DNA of 64,000 nucleotides from Comamonadaceae bacterium (GCA_027484105.1 JAIXUG010000002.1:186001-250000), one strand, 5' to 3'. Positions 29,445-40,797 are shown, counted from the stretch's first letter. Program-made: numbers and translations. The notes: generated by a model from the sequence alone, not told the origin.

Positions 29445-30353
29445 TCACCGAGGTGACGCCCTCACCACCAAGCTCACACCCAAGGCCGTCAGCGCCGTGC
29501 CCACCAGGGTCGCGGCCGTGATGGTTTCACCAAACAGCAACCAGGCCATGATGGCGGTGGTGGGCGGCACCATGTACATCAGGCTGGTCACAGAGGCTGC
29601 GGCCCCACGCTGGATCAGCACATACAAAAGGGAACTGCCGCCCAGCGTCAGCCCCAGCACCGACCAAGCCATGGCCCCGACCAGCTCGGCATTCCAGCGC
29701 ATGGCCTCGGGCTCGGCCAGCGCCAGCGGCAAAGTCACCACAAACGCGGCCATCAACTGCACCGTGTTGGCCGAACGCACATCACAAGGCTGCACAAAGC
29801 GCTTTTGGTAGAGGGTGCCCACCGTGATGCTCAGCAGGGCCCCGATGGCCAGCGCCATGTTCGCTGGGGTCACATGGTCCAGGGGTGAGCCCCAAGTGAG
29901 CTTGCGCCACACCACCATCAGCAGGCCCACAAAGCCCAAACACAAACCCAACCACTGCCTTGGGGTAACACCGGGCTGGTCCGATCCGCGCAAACTGTAC
30001 GACAGCCAAATCGCCGTGAGCACCGGTTGGAACCCCACGATGAGAGAGGACAGCCCCGAACCCATGCCCGCCTTGACTGCAGCCCACACGCCGCCCAGAT
30101 ATGCGGCATGCATCAGGATGCCGGAGACCGACAAATGCAGCCATTGCACGCGGCTCTTGGGCCAGTGCACGCGCGCCAGCCAGATCCAGGGCAAGAAACA
30201 CGCGATGGACAAAAAGTAACGCAGCAAAAGGAAGCTGAACGGCGGAGAGTGCGGCATGCCATAGCGGGCCACGATGAAGCCGGTGCTCCAAATCAGCACA
30301 AACACCACCGGCGTGGCCTGTAGCCACGCCATGCGTTGCTGCGCATCGTTCAT
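29445..30353 (-). CDS. EamA/DMT-family transporter
   Basis: multi-TM drug/metabolite exporter pattern. Confidence 0.88.
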   Translation of the reverse strand: MNDAQQRMAWLQATPVVFVLIWSTGFIVARYGMPHSPPFSFLLLRYFLSIACFLPWIWLARVHWPKSRVQWLHLSVSGILMHAAYLGGVWAAVKAGMGSGLSSLIVGFQPVLTAIWLSYSLRGSDQPGVTPRQWLGLCLGFVGLLMVVWRKLTWGSPLDHVTPANMALAIGALLSITVGTLYQKRFVQPCDVRSANTVQLMAAFVVTLPLALAEPEAMRWNAELVGAMAWSVLGLTLGGSSLLYVLIQRGAAASVTSLMYMVPPTTAIMAWLLFGETITAATLVGTALTALGVSLVVRASPR

Positions 30354-30919
30354 TTAACCCGAGCCCGAATCTCAGGCAAGGCCTTGCGCATGTAGTACAC
30401 CATCGACCAGATGGTCAAAATGGCTGCGATCAGAATCAATACCGCACCCCAATCGCGGGTATCGATCACACCCAACAGCATGCCGTCGTAAAGCAAGAAA
30501 GGAATTGCCACCATCTGCACCGTGGTTTTGAGCTTGCCCACCATGTGCACCGCCACGCTCTTGCCCGCGCCGATTTGCGCCATCCACTCACGCAAGGAAG
30601 AAATGGCGATTTCACGGCCAATGATGACCAAGGCGATCAACACATGCACCCGGTTCATGTGCACCAAAATCAGCAAAGCTGCACACACCAGAAACTTGTC
30701 GGCCACCGGATCCAAAAAAGCCCCGAAGGCCGAGGTCTGGTTGAGCTTGCGGGCCAAAAAGCCGTCCAGCCAGTCGGTCCAGGCAAACAGGACAAACATG
30801 ACCGTGGCGATCAGGTTTTGCGTTTCGACCTTCAGGCTGTCCAGGTAATACACGCCAATGATCAAAGGAATCGCGACGATGCGCGTCCAGGTCATGATGG
30901 TGGGAATCGTGAAAAACAT
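30350..30919 (-). CDS. pgsA: CDP-diacylglycerol-glycerol-3-phosphate 3-phosphatidyltransferase
   Basis: MFFTIPTIMTWTRIVAIPLIIGVYYL; DWLDGFLARKLNQTSAFGAFLDPVADK CDP-alcohol motif; start placed at MFFTIPT. Confidence 0.95.
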   Translation of the reverse strand: MFFTIPTIMTWTRIVAIPLIIGVYYLDSLKVETQNLIATVMFVLFAWTDWLDGFLARKLNQTSAFGAFLDPVADKFLVCAALLILVHMNRVHVLIALVIIGREIAISSLREWMAQIGAGKSVAVHMVGKLKTTVQMVAIPFLLYDGMLLGVIDTRDWGAVLILIAAILTIWSMVYYMRKALPEIRARVK

Positions 30920-30971
30920 GGGCTTGATTGTGGCACGCCCGGACGAGGGCGCGATGACAACATCTCCAGGT

Positions 30972-32924
30972 TCAGCGCAAGGCGTTGTAAATGGTTTCAG
31001 CCAATTCGTGCGAGATGCCTTCCACCCCGGCCAGGTCCTCAACGCTGGCCGCCTCGACGCCCCGCACCCCCCCAAAACGCTGCAGCAGCCGCGCCCGTTT
31101 GCGCGGCCCAATGCCCGGAATCTCCTCGATCTTGCTGCCGCCCATGCGTACTTTGGCGCGTGCGGCACGCATGCCGGTGATGGCAAAACGGTGCGCCTCG
31201 TCTCGAATTTGCGCCACCAACATCAGCGCTGCCGAGTCCTTGCCCAGGTAAACCTTGTCGCGGCCATCGGCAAACACCAGCTCTTCCAATCCCACCTTGC
31301 GGCCTTCGCCTTTTTCCACGCCGACGATGCGCGACAGGTCCAGCCCCAGGTCGGTAAAAACTTCCCGGGCCATGCTCACCTGGCCTTTGCCCCCGTCGAT
31401 CAGCACCAGATCGGGCAGCCGGGCCGTGCCCTCGCCAGAGCGCAGGGCTTCGGCCAATTTGCCATAACGGCGCAACAGCACCTGGCGCATGGCCGCATAA
31501 TCGTCCCCCGGCGTGATGCCCTCGATGTTGTAGCGCCGGTAATCGCTGCTTTGCATCTTGTGCTGGCGAAACACCACACATGAGGCTTGCGTGTTTTCGC
31601 CTGCCGTGTGCGAAATGTCGAAGCACTCGATGTGCAGCTGGTCCAGATCGTCGGGGGCAAGGTCCAGCGCCTCGGCCAGCGCCCGGGTGCGGGCTTGCTG
31701 CGAGCCTTCTTCGGCCAGCAATCGGGCCAGTTGCAACTCGGCATTTTTCTCGGCCATCTCCAGCCACACGCGGCGGTGCTCACGCGGCTGCGTCACGGTG
31801 CTGATCTTGACACCCGACTGCGCCGACAAAGCCGCGATGAGCGCTTTGTCCACAGCCGCGCTCAAGATCAGCAGCGGCGGCACGGGCACGCCGATGTAAT
31901 GCTGCGCCAAAAAGGCTTCGAGCACCTGCACCTCGACCGGGCGCTGCTCTTTACCCTCACCATCGCCCTCACCATCGCCCTCTCCCAGCCCCAACAGGTC
32001 TTGGGCGTCCTGGACATGCACCGGAAAATAAGGACGGTCGCCCAAATGCCGCCCGCCGCGCACCATGGCCAGGTTCACACAGGCGCGCCCCCCTTGCACC
32101 CGTGCCACCAGGATGTCGGCATCGGTGTCCACCGCCGTGTCGACCGACTGTTGGTGCAAGACCCGTGACAAGGCCGTCATTTGGTTGCGCACCTCGGCTG
32201 CCTGCTCAAACTCGAGCCGATCGGCGTGCGCCATCATGCGCTGCTCCATCTCGCGCATCAGCGCCTGGGTCTCGCCGCTCAAAAACTGCTCGGCATGCTG
32301 TACGTCGGCCTTGTAGTCCTCGGGACTGATCAGATTCACGCAGGGGCCCGAGCAGCGTTCGATCTGAAACAGCAAGCAAGGCCGGGTGCGGTTGGCAAAC
32401 ACCGTGTCCTCGCAGGTGCGCAGTTTGAACACCTTTTGGATCAGCTGAATCGACTCCTTGACCGCCCAGGCGCTGGGAAAGGGGCCAAAGTAACGGTGCT
32501 TCTTTTCTACACCACCTCGGTAATACGACACCCGCGGGTAATGCTGTGCCTCAGGTGTGCTGACCACGGCGGGCAGCGGACTGCGGCCATTGCCCGAGAG
32601 CTTGAGGTAGGGGTAGCTTTTGTCGTCCCTGAACAGGATGTTGAAGCGCGGACTCAGGGTTTTGATGAGGTTGTTTTCGAGCAGCAATGCCTCGGCCTCG
32701 GAGCGCACCACCGTGGTCTCCATGCGGGCGATTTTGCTGACCATGTGGCCAATGCGTGTGCCGCCGTGGTCCTTCTGGAAATAGCTCGACACCCGCTTTT
32801 TGAGCTGCTTGGCCTTGCCCACGTACAGCACGTTGCCCTGCGCATCAAAATAGCGGTAAACCCCCGGCAAAGCCGGGAGCGCCGCCACCTGGGCCAACAA
32901 GGATTCGTCGTGTGCCGCTGTCAT
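30972..32924 (-). CDS. uvrC: excinuclease ABC subunit C
   Basis: [63 protein letters not shown]. Confidence 0.97.
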   Translation of the reverse strand: MTAAHDESLLAQVAALPALPGVYRYFDAQGNVLYVGKAKQLKKRVSSYFQKDHGGTRIGHMVSKIARMETTVVRSEAEALLLENNLIKTLSPRFNILFRDDKSYPYLKLSGNGRSPLPAVVSTPEAQHYPRVSYYRGGVEKKHRYFGPFPSAWAVKESIQLIQKVFKLRTCEDTVFANRTRPCLLFQIERCSGPCVNLISPEDYKADVQHAEQFLSGETQALMREMEQRMMAHADRLEFEQAAEVRNQMTALSRVLHQQSVDTAVDTDADILVARVQGGRACVNLAMVRGGRHLGDRPYFPVHVQDAQDLLGLGEGDGEGDGEGKEQRPVEVQVLEAFLAQHYIGVPVPPLLILSAAVDKALIAALSAQSGVKISTVTQPREHRRVWLEMAEKNAELQLARLLAEEGSQQARTRALAEALDLAPDDLDQLHIECFDISHTAGENTQASCVVFRQHKMQSSDYRRYNIEGITPGDDYAAMRQVLLRRYGKLAEALRSGEGTARLPDLVLIDGGKGQVSMAREVFTDLGLDLSRIVGVEKGEGRKVGLEELVFADGRDKVYLGKDSAALMLVAQIRDEAHRFAITGMRAARAKVRMGGSKIEEIPGIGPRKRARLLQRFGGVRGVEAASVEDLAGVEGISHELAETIYNALR

Positions 32925-32971
32925 GGCGCGTATTGTGACGGCGAAACACTTTGCCGCGACAATCTCCCCCC

Positions 32972-34132
32972 ATGCACTCGCTTCACTCCGGGAAAATTTG
33001 GGACATTTTTTGCACCGTCATCGACAACCATGGTGACCTCGGCGTGTGCTGGCGTCTGACGCGCCAGCTGCTGGCCCAGGGCCAATTGGTGCGGCTGTGG
33101 GTAGACGACGCCTCGGCCCTCGTCTGGATGGCCCCCGAAGCCCAAGCTCTGCCTCAATTGCAAGTGCTGCCCTGGGCTGCCGCCAGCCAACACGAAGTAC
33201 TGCAAACGCTCGCACCCGCCGACGTCTGGGTCGAAGCCTTTGGCTGCAGCTTGCCCGAAGCCTTTGTGGCCCACGGTGTCGCAACTCGCCCACAACAACC
33301 GGCGTGGATCAACCTGGAATATTTGAGCGCCGAAGACTGGGTGCCCCGCATGCACAACATGCCTTCGCCCGTGATGAGCGGCCCCGCCAAAGGCTGGACC
33401 AAGCGCTTTTTCTACCCCGGCTTCACGGCAGATACGGGTGGTCTGCTGCGCGAAACCGATTTGCAAGAACGGCAAGAAGGGTTTGATCGCGCTGCCTGGC
33501 GCCAGCAACACGCCCCCGACGCGGCCCCCAACGCCCTGCTGATCAGCCTGTTTAGCTACGAACCTGCGGCCCTGCCCCAAGTGCTGCAACAACTGGTGGG
33601 CACGCCCCACCACCTGATGGTCACCCCCGGCCGCCCACTGGCAGCAGTGCAACAAGCGCTATCGGGCATGGCCGTCCACCCCCGCTGGAGCGCCCTGCCC
33701 TACACCCACCAAGACGGCTTTGACGAGATGCTGTGGGCCTGCGACCTCAACCTGGTGCGCGGCGAAGACTCGCTGGTGCGCGCCCTGTGGGCGGGCCAAG
33801 CCTTCATCTGGCACATCTACCCGCAAGACGACAACGCGCACCATGCCAAGCTGGAGGCGTTTTTGGAGTGGATGCAGGCCCCGCAGAGTCTGAGGCAGGC
33901 GCATCGGCTTTGGAATGGGATGGCAGCGGGTGAATGGCCTGCACTCAGTGCAGCCACACTGGAAGACTGGGCAGCATCTGCGCAAACTGCAAGGCAAGTG
34001 CTGCTTCAACAATCTGACTTGGTCAGCCAACTGCGATCCATCGTCATGTCACCACATGCGCAGCACCGTGACGGTTTTTCGCTCGGCCAGCACCTCGAGG
34101 AGCCAGCGATGCTGAATGCCCACCGTCCGTGA
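32972..34132 (+). CDS. earP: EF-P arginine rhamnosyltransferase
   Basis: [41 protein letters not shown]; proximity to efp. Confidence 0.93.
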   Translation: MHSLHSGKIWDIFCTVIDNHGDLGVCWRLTRQLLAQGQLVRLWVDDASALVWMAPEAQALPQLQVLPWAAASQHEVLQTLAPADVWVEAFGCSLPEAFVAHGVATRPQQPAWINLEYLSAEDWVPRMHNMPSPVMSGPAKGWTKRFFYPGFTADTGGLLRETDLQERQEGFDRAAWRQQHAPDAAPNALLISLFSYEPAALPQVLQQLVGTPHHLMVTPGRPLAAVQQALSGMAVHPRWSALPYTHQDGFDEMLWACDLNLVRGEDSLVRALWAGQAFIWHIYPQDDNAHHAKLEAFLEWMQAPQSLRQAHRLWNGMAAGEWPALSAATLEDWAASAQTARQVLLQQSDLVSQLRSIVMSPHAQHRDGFSLGQHLEEPAMLNAHRP

Positions 34133-34159
34133 CCGCCTCTGCGGCAATAATCTCCAACC

Positions 34160-34642
34160 ATGACCCTCATTGAAACCCTCTTCCCCCTCGGCTGGCAGCA
34201 TTACCTGCTGGGCGGCCTCACGATTGGCGCTGGCGTGGCGCTGCTTTACTTGTTCAACGGCTGGGTCGGCGGCATGAGCTCTGTTTTCTCCAGCAGCTGG
34301 TCCTTGGTCTCCAAACGGGCGTTTTTTCAGCAGTCGCGCTTTGTCAACACGCGCCAATGGCGGCTCGTTTACGCCTTGGGCGTGGTGCTGGGGGCTCTGG
34401 TTTGGCGCTTTGCGCTGGCAGGTGGTGAGGCCCAACACACCAGCGTGCCGGTGTGGCAACTGCTGGTGGGCGGGTTTTTGGTGGGCTATGGGGCGCGCTT
34501 GGGCAACGGTTGCACCTCGGGCCACGGCATTTGCGGGCTGGGCGCTTTGCAACTGCCATCGCTCGGCGCGGTGCTCACTTTCATGGCCACCGCCTTCATG
34601 ACCGCCAACCTCATGGCCATCAGCACGAAAGGCCTGGCATGA
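34160..34642 (+). CDS. YeeE/YedE family sulfur-compound transporter (first half)
   Basis: GNGCTSGHGICGLGAL signature. Confidence 0.88.
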   Translation: MTLIETLFPLGWQHYLLGGLTIGAGVALLYLFNGWVGGMSSVFSSSWSLVSKRAFFQQSRFVNTRQWRLVYALGVVLGALVWRFALAGGEAQHTSVPVWQLLVGGFLVGYGARLGNGCTSGHGICGLGALQLPSLGAVLTFMATAFMTANLMAISTKGLA

Positions 34643-35064
34643 ACCCGCACACCCTCACTTTCCCCAAAGCGCTGGTCACCTTGTTGGCCGGCGCGCTCTT
34701 CGGCTTTGGCCTGTCGCTGGCCACCATGGTGCAGCCCGAAGTCGTCATCGGCTTTTTGCAGTTCAAGGACTGGGGCCTGATGCTGGTCATGGGTGGTGCT
34801 GCTGGCCTGGCCATGCTGGCTTACAAGGGCTTTCCGCGTTGGTTCAACAGGCCCTTGCTGGGGGGCCAGTTCCTCAGCCAGCCTGCCAGCTGGAACCGCC
34901 AGACGGTGATCGGCGCGGCCATTTTTGGTGTGGGCTGGGGCTTGTCGGGCGTGTGCCCCGGCCCGGCCATTGCAGCTTTGGGCACAGGCAACACCGACAT
35001 CTTGTGGGCTTTGGGCGGCATTGCGCTGGGCGCTTTGGCCCATGGCCTGACGGCGCGTGGCTGA
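34639..35064 (+). CDS. YeeE/YedE-like second-half protein (DUF6691 type)
   Basis: GVGWGLSGVCPGPAIAALG; ATGA overlap with preceding ORF. Confidence 0.85.
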   Translation: MNPHTLTFPKALVTLLAGALFGFGLSLATMVQPEVVIGFLQFKDWGLMLVMGGAAGLAMLAYKGFPRWFNRPLLGGQFLSQPASWNRQTVIGAAIFGVGWGLSGVCPGPAIAALGTGNTDILWALGGIALGALAHGLTARG

Positions 35065-35160
35065 TCGCCTGCCTGCGTCATCAGCCCAAAAGCAGCCCTC
35101 ACAGGTTAGAATAATGGGCTTGGCTACAAGCCACCCCCTTTCATTTCAGACTCAATTCCT

Positions 35161-35715
35161 ATGAAAACCGCTCAAGAAATCCGCGTTGGCAACGTCATCA
35201 TGCACGGCAAAGACCCCATGGTCGTCCTGCGCACCGAATACCAGCGTGGCGGTCGTGGCTCGTCCACCGTGCGCATGAAGCTCAAAAGCCTGATCGCCAA
35301 CTTCGGCACCGAAGTGGTCTTCCGCGCCGACGACAAGATGGACCAGGTCATTCTGGACAAGAAAGAGTGCACCTACTCTTACTTTGCTGACCCCATGTAC
35401 GTTTGCATGGACACCGATTTCAACCAGTACGAAGTTGAAGCCACCAACATGGGCGACGCCCTCAACTACCTCGAAGACGGCATGGAACTCGAAGTGGTGT
35501 TCTACAAAGAGAAAGCCATCTCGGTGGAATTGCCCACCACTGTGGTGCGCGAGATCACCTGGACCGAGCCCGCCGTCAAGGGTGACACCTCCGGCAAAGT
35601 GCTCAAGCCTGCCAAAATTGCCACCGGCATGGAAGTGCCCGTGCCTTTGTTCGTGGACCAAGGCGACAAGATCGAAATCGACACACGCACGGGCGAATAC
35701 CGCAAACGCGTCTGA
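35161..35715 (+). CDS. efp: elongation factor P
   Basis: [44 protein letters not shown]; Arg at position 32 of the modification loop. Confidence 0.97.
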   Translation: MKTAQEIRVGNVIMHGKDPMVVLRTEYQRGGRGSSTVRMKLKSLIANFGTEVVFRADDKMDQVILDKKECTYSYFADPMYVCMDTDFNQYEVEATNMGDALNYLEDGMELEVVFYKEKAISVELPTTVVREITWTEPAVKGDTSGKVLKPAKIATGMEVPVPLFVDQGDKIEIDTRTGEYRKRV

Positions 35716-35738
35716 TCCTCCGAGCAAGACCCGTACGA

Positions 35739-35760
35739 AAGCCCCGCAAGGGGCTTTTTT
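35739..35760 (+). terminator. rho-independent terminator after efp
   Basis: AAGCCCCGCAAGGGGCTTTTTT. Confidence 0.85.
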
Positions 35761-35836
35761 CTTGGGCCGTGTTGAATGGGTCCTTGTCCTTTATGGTCCT
35801 TGACCATGGGGTCTGCAAGCGGTGCACAATGCTTGC

Positions 35837-36712
35837 ATGCCACCTAATCCAGAACTCAAAGTCCCTTCCCTGCCCCATGCTTGGGCCGACTTGCAAGCCG
35901 ATGCCCAAGGCACCGACTGGCTTCAACCCGAAGCCCACCGCTTGGCCTTTGCCGACCCCGAATTTTTGCTGCGCCGCGAAACACGTGGCATCCGCTTTCA
36001 GCTGGAGATGCTCAAACCCGATTTGGCCCAAGTAGAAGCCGGCATCGAACACACGGTGGTGGTGTTCGGCAGCGCCAGGTTTGTGGACAAGGCCAGCGCC
36101 CAAGCCCAATTGCAAGCAGCCGAACAAAGCGGTCAGACTCAAGACATATTGAAAGCCCAAGCCGCGGTGCGCAACGCCGATTACTACGAAAAGGCCCGCA
36201 CCTTTGCGCAACTGGTCGCCAAGTCTTGCTCTTGTTTGCCCGCCGATGAAAAGTTGTACATCTGCACCGGCGGTGGCCCCGGCATCATGGAAGCGGCGAA
36301 CCGAGGTGCACAAGAATCGGGGGCGCCCTCGGTGGCACTGAACATCGCCCTGCCGCATGAACAACACCCCAACCCTTATGTCACGCCCGATCTGAGTTTC
36401 AAGTTCCACTACTTTGCCCTGCGCAAAATGCACTTCATGATGCGGGCCAAGGCCTTGGTCGCATTTCCAGGTGGGTTTGGCACCCTGGACGAGTTGTTCG
36501 AGGTGATGACGCTGGTGCAAACCGGCAAGGCCCGTCCTGTGCCCATCCTGCTGTTTGGCTCCGAGTTTTGGAAACGCTTGATCGACATGGACGTGCTGGT
36601 GCAAGAGGGCACCATCTCTCTGGAGGATCTTCACTTGTTTCACTACGTGGACACGCCACAGGCAGCTTGGCAAGTGATTTGTGACTTCTATGCCTTGAGT
36701 CTCCCCAAGTGA
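35837..36712 (+). CDS. TIGR00730/LOG-like Rossmann fold protein
   Basis: CTGGGPGIMEAANRGAQESG; FPGGFGTLDELFEVMTLVQTGK. Confidence 0.9.
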   Translation: MPPNPELKVPSLPHAWADLQADAQGTDWLQPEAHRLAFADPEFLLRRETRGIRFQLEMLKPDLAQVEAGIEHTVVVFGSARFVDKASAQAQLQAAEQSGQTQDILKAQAAVRNADYYEKARTFAQLVAKSCSCLPADEKLYICTGGGPGIMEAANRGAQESGAPSVALNIALPHEQHPNPYVTPDLSFKFHYFALRKMHFMMRAKALVAFPGGFGTLDELFEVMTLVQTGKARPVPILLFGSEFWKRLIDMDVLVQEGTISLEDLHLFHYVDTPQAAWQVICDFYALSLPK

Positions 36713-36747
36713 CACCCCTGCGCTTGTGAATTGGTTAAAGTCTGTTT

Positions 36748-37959
36748 ATGCAAACCAAACCCCTTTCTCTGTCCCAAGTGCTGATCTGCGGCGCGGCCAT
36801 TGTCACCCTGTCCATGGGAATTCGCCACGGCTTTGGTTTGTGGCTTCAACCCATCACGCAAGCGCAAGGCTGGGGCCGCCAGGAATTTGCTTTTGCCATG
36901 GCCATCCAGAACCTGGCTTGGGGATTCATGGGGATCTTTGCCGGGATGGTGGCAGACAAGTTCGGAGCCTTCCGTGTGATCACCGTGGGCGCCGTGATTT
37001 ACAGCGTGGGTCTGCTGGGTATGGCATGGGCCACCGACCCCTGGGTGTTCGCGCTGTTCACCGGTGTGATCATCGGCACGGCCCAAGCCGGGACCACCTA
37101 TGCCGTCATTTACGGCGTGATTGGCCGCAATGTGCCCGCTGAGCGCAGGTCTTGGGCCATGGGCGTGGCCGCTGCGGCTGGCAGTTTTGGTCAATTCTTG
37201 ATGGTACCGGTGGAGGGCATGCTGATCAGTCAAACGGGCTGGCAAACCGCCTTGGTCATTTTGGCTGCGGCGGCATTGCTGATTGTTCCTCTGGCCTGGG
37301 GCCTGCGCGAACCCGCACTGCAAGGGTCTGGCCCCGTCAAACGCGACCAAACCATTGCGCAAGCGCTCCAAGAAGCCTTCCGGTATCCCAGCTTTCAATT
37401 GTTGATGGCGGGCTATTTTGTCTGCGGCTTCCAGGTGGTGTTCATTGGCGTTCACATGCCCAGCTACCTGAAAGACCATGGCTTGGCGCCCCAAGTGGCC
37501 AGCTATGCACTGGCCTTGATCGGGCTGTTCAATGTGTTTGGCACCTATATTGCGGGCTCTTTGGGTCAAAAAATGGCCAAGAAAAACATCTTGGCCTCCA
37601 TTTACGCTGCCCGCTCTGTCGCGATTGTGGTCTTTTTGATTGCACCTTTGACACCCACCAGCGTTTACATTTTTTCAGCCATCATGGGCCTGTTGTGGTT
37701 GTCCACCGTGCCCCCCACCAACGCCGCAGTGGCTCAAATTTTTGGTGTCGCCCATTTGTCGATGCTCAGTGGCTTCATCTTTTTCAGCCACCAGATTGGC
37801 TCCTTCATGGGGGTTTGGTTGGGCGGGTATCTGTATGACAAAACTGGCAGCTATGACATGGTCTGGTATCTGGCCATAGCACTGGGCGTTTTTGCCGCCT
37901 TGGTGAACCTGCCTGTTCGTGAAAGCCCCATCGTCCGCAAGACACCCCAAGCCGCATGA
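36748..37959 (+). CDS. MFS transporter
   Basis: 12-TM-like ORF, IRHGFGLWLQPITQAQGWGRQEFAFAMAIQNLAWG. Confidence 0.9.
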   Translation: MQTKPLSLSQVLICGAAIVTLSMGIRHGFGLWLQPITQAQGWGRQEFAFAMAIQNLAWGFMGIFAGMVADKFGAFRVITVGAVIYSVGLLGMAWATDPWVFALFTGVIIGTAQAGTTYAVIYGVIGRNVPAERRSWAMGVAAAAGSFGQFLMVPVEGMLISQTGWQTALVILAAAALLIVPLAWGLREPALQGSGPVKRDQTIAQALQEAFRYPSFQLLMAGYFVCGFQVVFIGVHMPSYLKDHGLAPQVASYALALIGLFNVFGTYIAGSLGQKMAKKNILASIYAARSVAIVVFLIAPLTPTSVYIFSAIMGLLWLSTVPPTNAAVAQIFGVAHLSMLSGFIFFSHQIGSFMGVWLGGYLYDKTGSYDMVWYLAIALGVFAALVNLPVRESPIVRKTPQAA

Positions 37960-38075
37960 GCCACCGCTTCACCTACCTTCTGTTGGGGATAGCCGCCTTG
38001 AGCTTGATCTTCTGGCTTTATGGTCAGTCTGATCTGGTCATCATGCTGTCCGATCAACTTTGGGCCTGTTTTTGA
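37956..38075 (+). CDS. short ORF, putative 39-aa single-TM membrane peptide
   Basis: MSHRFTYLLLGIAALSLIFWLYGQSDLVIMLSDQLWACF*; ATGA overlap with MFS gene. Confidence 0.45.
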   Translation: MSHRFTYLLLGIAALSLIFWLYGQSDLVIMLSDQLWACF

Positions 38076-38093
38076 CCCAGCACCACCCGCATG

Positions 38094-38639
38094 ATGCACG
38101 GCACCGAAAAAGCTTCAGACTGGGTTGAGCGCTGGACCCATTTACTCCCCCCCAACAGTCGGGTGCTGGACATCGCTTGTGGTGCTGGACGGCACATGCG
38201 GTGGCTGGCCAGTCAGGGGCACCGGGTTCAAGGCGTGGACCGAAACCCAGAGGCCCTCACCTTGGCCCAAGCCTTTGGCCCGGTCACTTGTGCGGACATA
38301 GAAAACGGTCCATGGCCCTTCGAGGGCATGACCTTTGATGGCGTCATCGTGACCCACTATTTGTGGCGTCCTCTGCTTCCTCACATCCTGCAATGTGTCG
38401 CCCCTGGGGGGCTGCTGATTTACGAAACTTTTGCCTCAGGCCAGGCATCGATCGGCAAACCCTCCCGTGCCGACTTTCTGCTCCAACCGGGCGAATTGCT
38501 CAGCGCCACCAAGGGCCTGAGAACCATCGCCTACGAAGATGGTTTTGAGTTGTCACCGGATCGGTTTGTTCAACGCATTGCGGCTGTTCGTGAAGTGGCA
38601 AATTCTGCATTTGAACGGTGGCATTTGCGCGCCATCTGA
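38094..38639 (+). CDS. class I SAM-dependent methyltransferase
   Basis: VLDIACGAGRHMRWLASQGHRVQGVDRN. Confidence 0.88.
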   Translation: MHGTEKASDWVERWTHLLPPNSRVLDIACGAGRHMRWLASQGHRVQGVDRNPEALTLAQAFGPVTCADIENGPWPFEGMTFDGVIVTHYLWRPLLPHILQCVAPGGLLIYETFASGQASIGKPSRADFLLQPGELLSATKGLRTIAYEDGFELSPDRFVQRIAAVREVANSAFERWHLRAI

Positions 38640-38749
38640 AAACGGCTTGGGCCTGAGCCCAGCAATGCGTTCGCTCCCCGAACAACGCCGCCCCGGTCAA
38701 TAGCCCCCGCACTCGTTAGAATGACCTTTTTGAGTACTCCAACCCAGAC

Positions 38750-39646
38750 ATGACCACCGACTTTCGCCCCATGCGCGGCAGCATTCCTGCCCTGATCACC
38801 CCCATGCTCGATGATGGCAATGTGGACTACGCCACTTTGCGAAAATTGATCGATTGGCATGTCGCCGAGGGCACCGATGCTTTGGTGATCGTTGGGACAT
38901 CGGGCGAGTCTCCCACCGTCACCGTGGAAGAACACCGCGAAATTCTGCGCGTGTCGGTCGAGCAAGCGGCCCGGCGCATTCCCATCATTGCTGGCTGCGG
39001 GGCCAACTCCACCATGGAGGCCATTGCCTTGGCCAAATTTGCCGAGTCGATCGGCGCAGACGCGCAACTGCAAGTCGTGCCCTACTACAACAAGCCCACC
39101 CAAGAAGGGCTTTTCCAGCATTTCAAAGCCATCGCGCTGGCCACCCCCAAACTGCCCGTGATCCTCTACAACGTGCCCGGCAGAACGGTCGCCGATTTGC
39201 AGCACGACACGGTTTTGCGCCTTGCACAAGTGCCTGGCATTGTGGGCATCAAGGAGGCCACGGGGAATATTGAACGCGCCCAGTGGTTGATCCGCGATGT
39301 GCCACCCGAGTTTGCCGTTTACTCTGGTGATGACCCCTCGGCCGTGGCCCTCATGTTGTGTGGCGGTGCTGGCAACATCAGCGTGACGGCCAACGTGGCA
39401 CCACGCCTGATGCACGAGTTGTGCATCGCGGCCCTCAACGGCAATGTCAAGGAAGCCATGCGCCTGCAGTTTCAGCTGATGCCTGTGCACAAAAACCTGT
39501 TTGTTGAAGCCAACCCCATTCCCGTGAAATGGGCCATGAACCGCATGGGACTGTGCGGACCGACCTTGCGCCTGCCCATGACCCAGCTGTCTGCGTCTCA
39601 ACAGCCTCTGGTTGAAGCGGCCCTCAAGGCCAGCAAATTGATCTGA
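38750..39646 (+). CDS. dapA: 4-hydroxy-tetrahydrodipicolinate synthase
   Basis: [48 protein letters not shown]. Confidence 0.96.
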   Translation: MTTDFRPMRGSIPALITPMLDDGNVDYATLRKLIDWHVAEGTDALVIVGTSGESPTVTVEEHREILRVSVEQAARRIPIIAGCGANSTMEAIALAKFAESIGADAQLQVVPYYNKPTQEGLFQHFKAIALATPKLPVILYNVPGRTVADLQHDTVLRLAQVPGIVGIKEATGNIERAQWLIRDVPPEFAVYSGDDPSAVALMLCGGAGNISVTANVAPRLMHELCIAALNGNVKEAMRLQFQLMPVHKNLFVEANPIPVKWAMNRMGLCGPTLRLPMTQLSASQQPLVEAALKASKLI

Positions 39647-39657
39647 TCCGAACCCGT

Positions 39658-40785
39658 ATGTTTGTGAACCACACGCCCAATGCCTCCATGGCCGCCCTCT
39701 CTTGCACACGCTTGGCCACTGTGTTGGCCATCGCAGCCACACTGAGTGCTTGCTCGGTTTTGAAAGAAGACAAGGTCGACTACAAAAGCGCCGTCAAAGC
39801 GCCCAGTCTGGAGATTCCACCTGACCTCACACAATTGCGCAGAGAGTCCCGTTACGCCCTCGAAAGCACGTCGGTCACGGCAAGCGGTTTTCGTCAAGCA
39901 AATGCCCGGGTGACCGATGCAGGGACTGCGGCGAACACATTGGGCAAGGTCACCATGCAACGCCAAGGTGAGCAACGGTGGCTGGTTGTGACCCTGCCTG
40001 CCGATCAAGTCTGGGGTTCGCTGCGTGAGTTCTGGACAGCCAATGGTTTTCCCCTGACCACGGACTCGCCAGAGCTGGGCATCATGGAAACCGACTGGGC
40101 GGAGAATCGTGCCAAATTGCCTCAGGATTTCATTCGCAGAACTTTGGGCAAGGTACTGGACCCCCTTTACTCCACAGGCGAGAGAGACAAATACAGGACG
40201 CGTGTTGAGCGCAATGCCAAGGGTGAAGTCGAAATTTTCATCACCCACCGAGGCCTGATCGAAAACTATGCCACGGCTCAAAAAGACCGCACCATTTGGC
40301 AGGCTCGCCCCAGCGACCCCGAGCTCGAAATCGAATTTTTGCGACGTTTGATGGTCAAGCTGGGCTCTTCGCCACAAGAAGCACAGATGGCCTCTACCTC
40401 AGCAAAACCAACCACTGTCTCTGTTCCCGTTGAGGTGGTCAATGGCCAACCCACCCTCTCCATCAATGAAACCATGGACAGGGCTTGGCGACGTGTCGGG
40501 GTGGCGATCGATCGAAGCGGCTTCACGGTTGAAGACCGTGACATGGCTGCTGGCCGCTATTTCGTGCGTTATGTTGCACCACAAGCGGCCAAGGAAGAAT
40601 CGGGCTTTTTATCCCGTATTTTCAGCAGCAAGAAAGAGCAAAACTTGATGACCAAATACGTCATCAGCTTGGTGAATGCCCCTTCTGGGCAGGTTTGGGT
40701 CAGGGTGTTGAACACCAACGGTCAAGCCGAACAATCCAGTGATGCCGACAAAATACTTCGTGTGATTGCAGCCGAATTGCGCTGA
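39658..40785 (+). CDS. bamC: outer membrane protein assembly factor BamC-like lipoprotein
   Basis: lipobox-like LSACSVLKEDKVDYKS; position after dapA; NlpB-like domains. Confidence 0.88.
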   Translation: MFVNHTPNASMAALSCTRLATVLAIAATLSACSVLKEDKVDYKSAVKAPSLEIPPDLTQLRRESRYALESTSVTASGFRQANARVTDAGTAANTLGKVTMQRQGEQRWLVVTLPADQVWGSLREFWTANGFPLTTDSPELGIMETDWAENRAKLPQDFIRRTLGKVLDPLYSTGERDKYRTRVERNAKGEVEIFITHRGLIENYATAQKDRTIWQARPSDPELEIEFLRRLMVKLGSSPQEAQMASTSAKPTTVSVPVEVVNGQPTLSINETMDRAWRRVGVAIDRSGFTVEDRDMAAGRYFVRYVAPQAAKEESGFLSRIFSSKKEQNLMTKYVISLVNAPSGQVWVRVLNTNGQAEQSSDADKILRVIAAELR

Positions 40786-40797
40786 CACCCACAGGCC

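Noticed and set aside
34160-35064. Frameshifted single YeeE/YedE pseudogene
   Set aside because: Two-part YeeE/YedE-type transporters encoded by adjacent ORFs are common, and the ATGA overlap suggests normal translational coupling.
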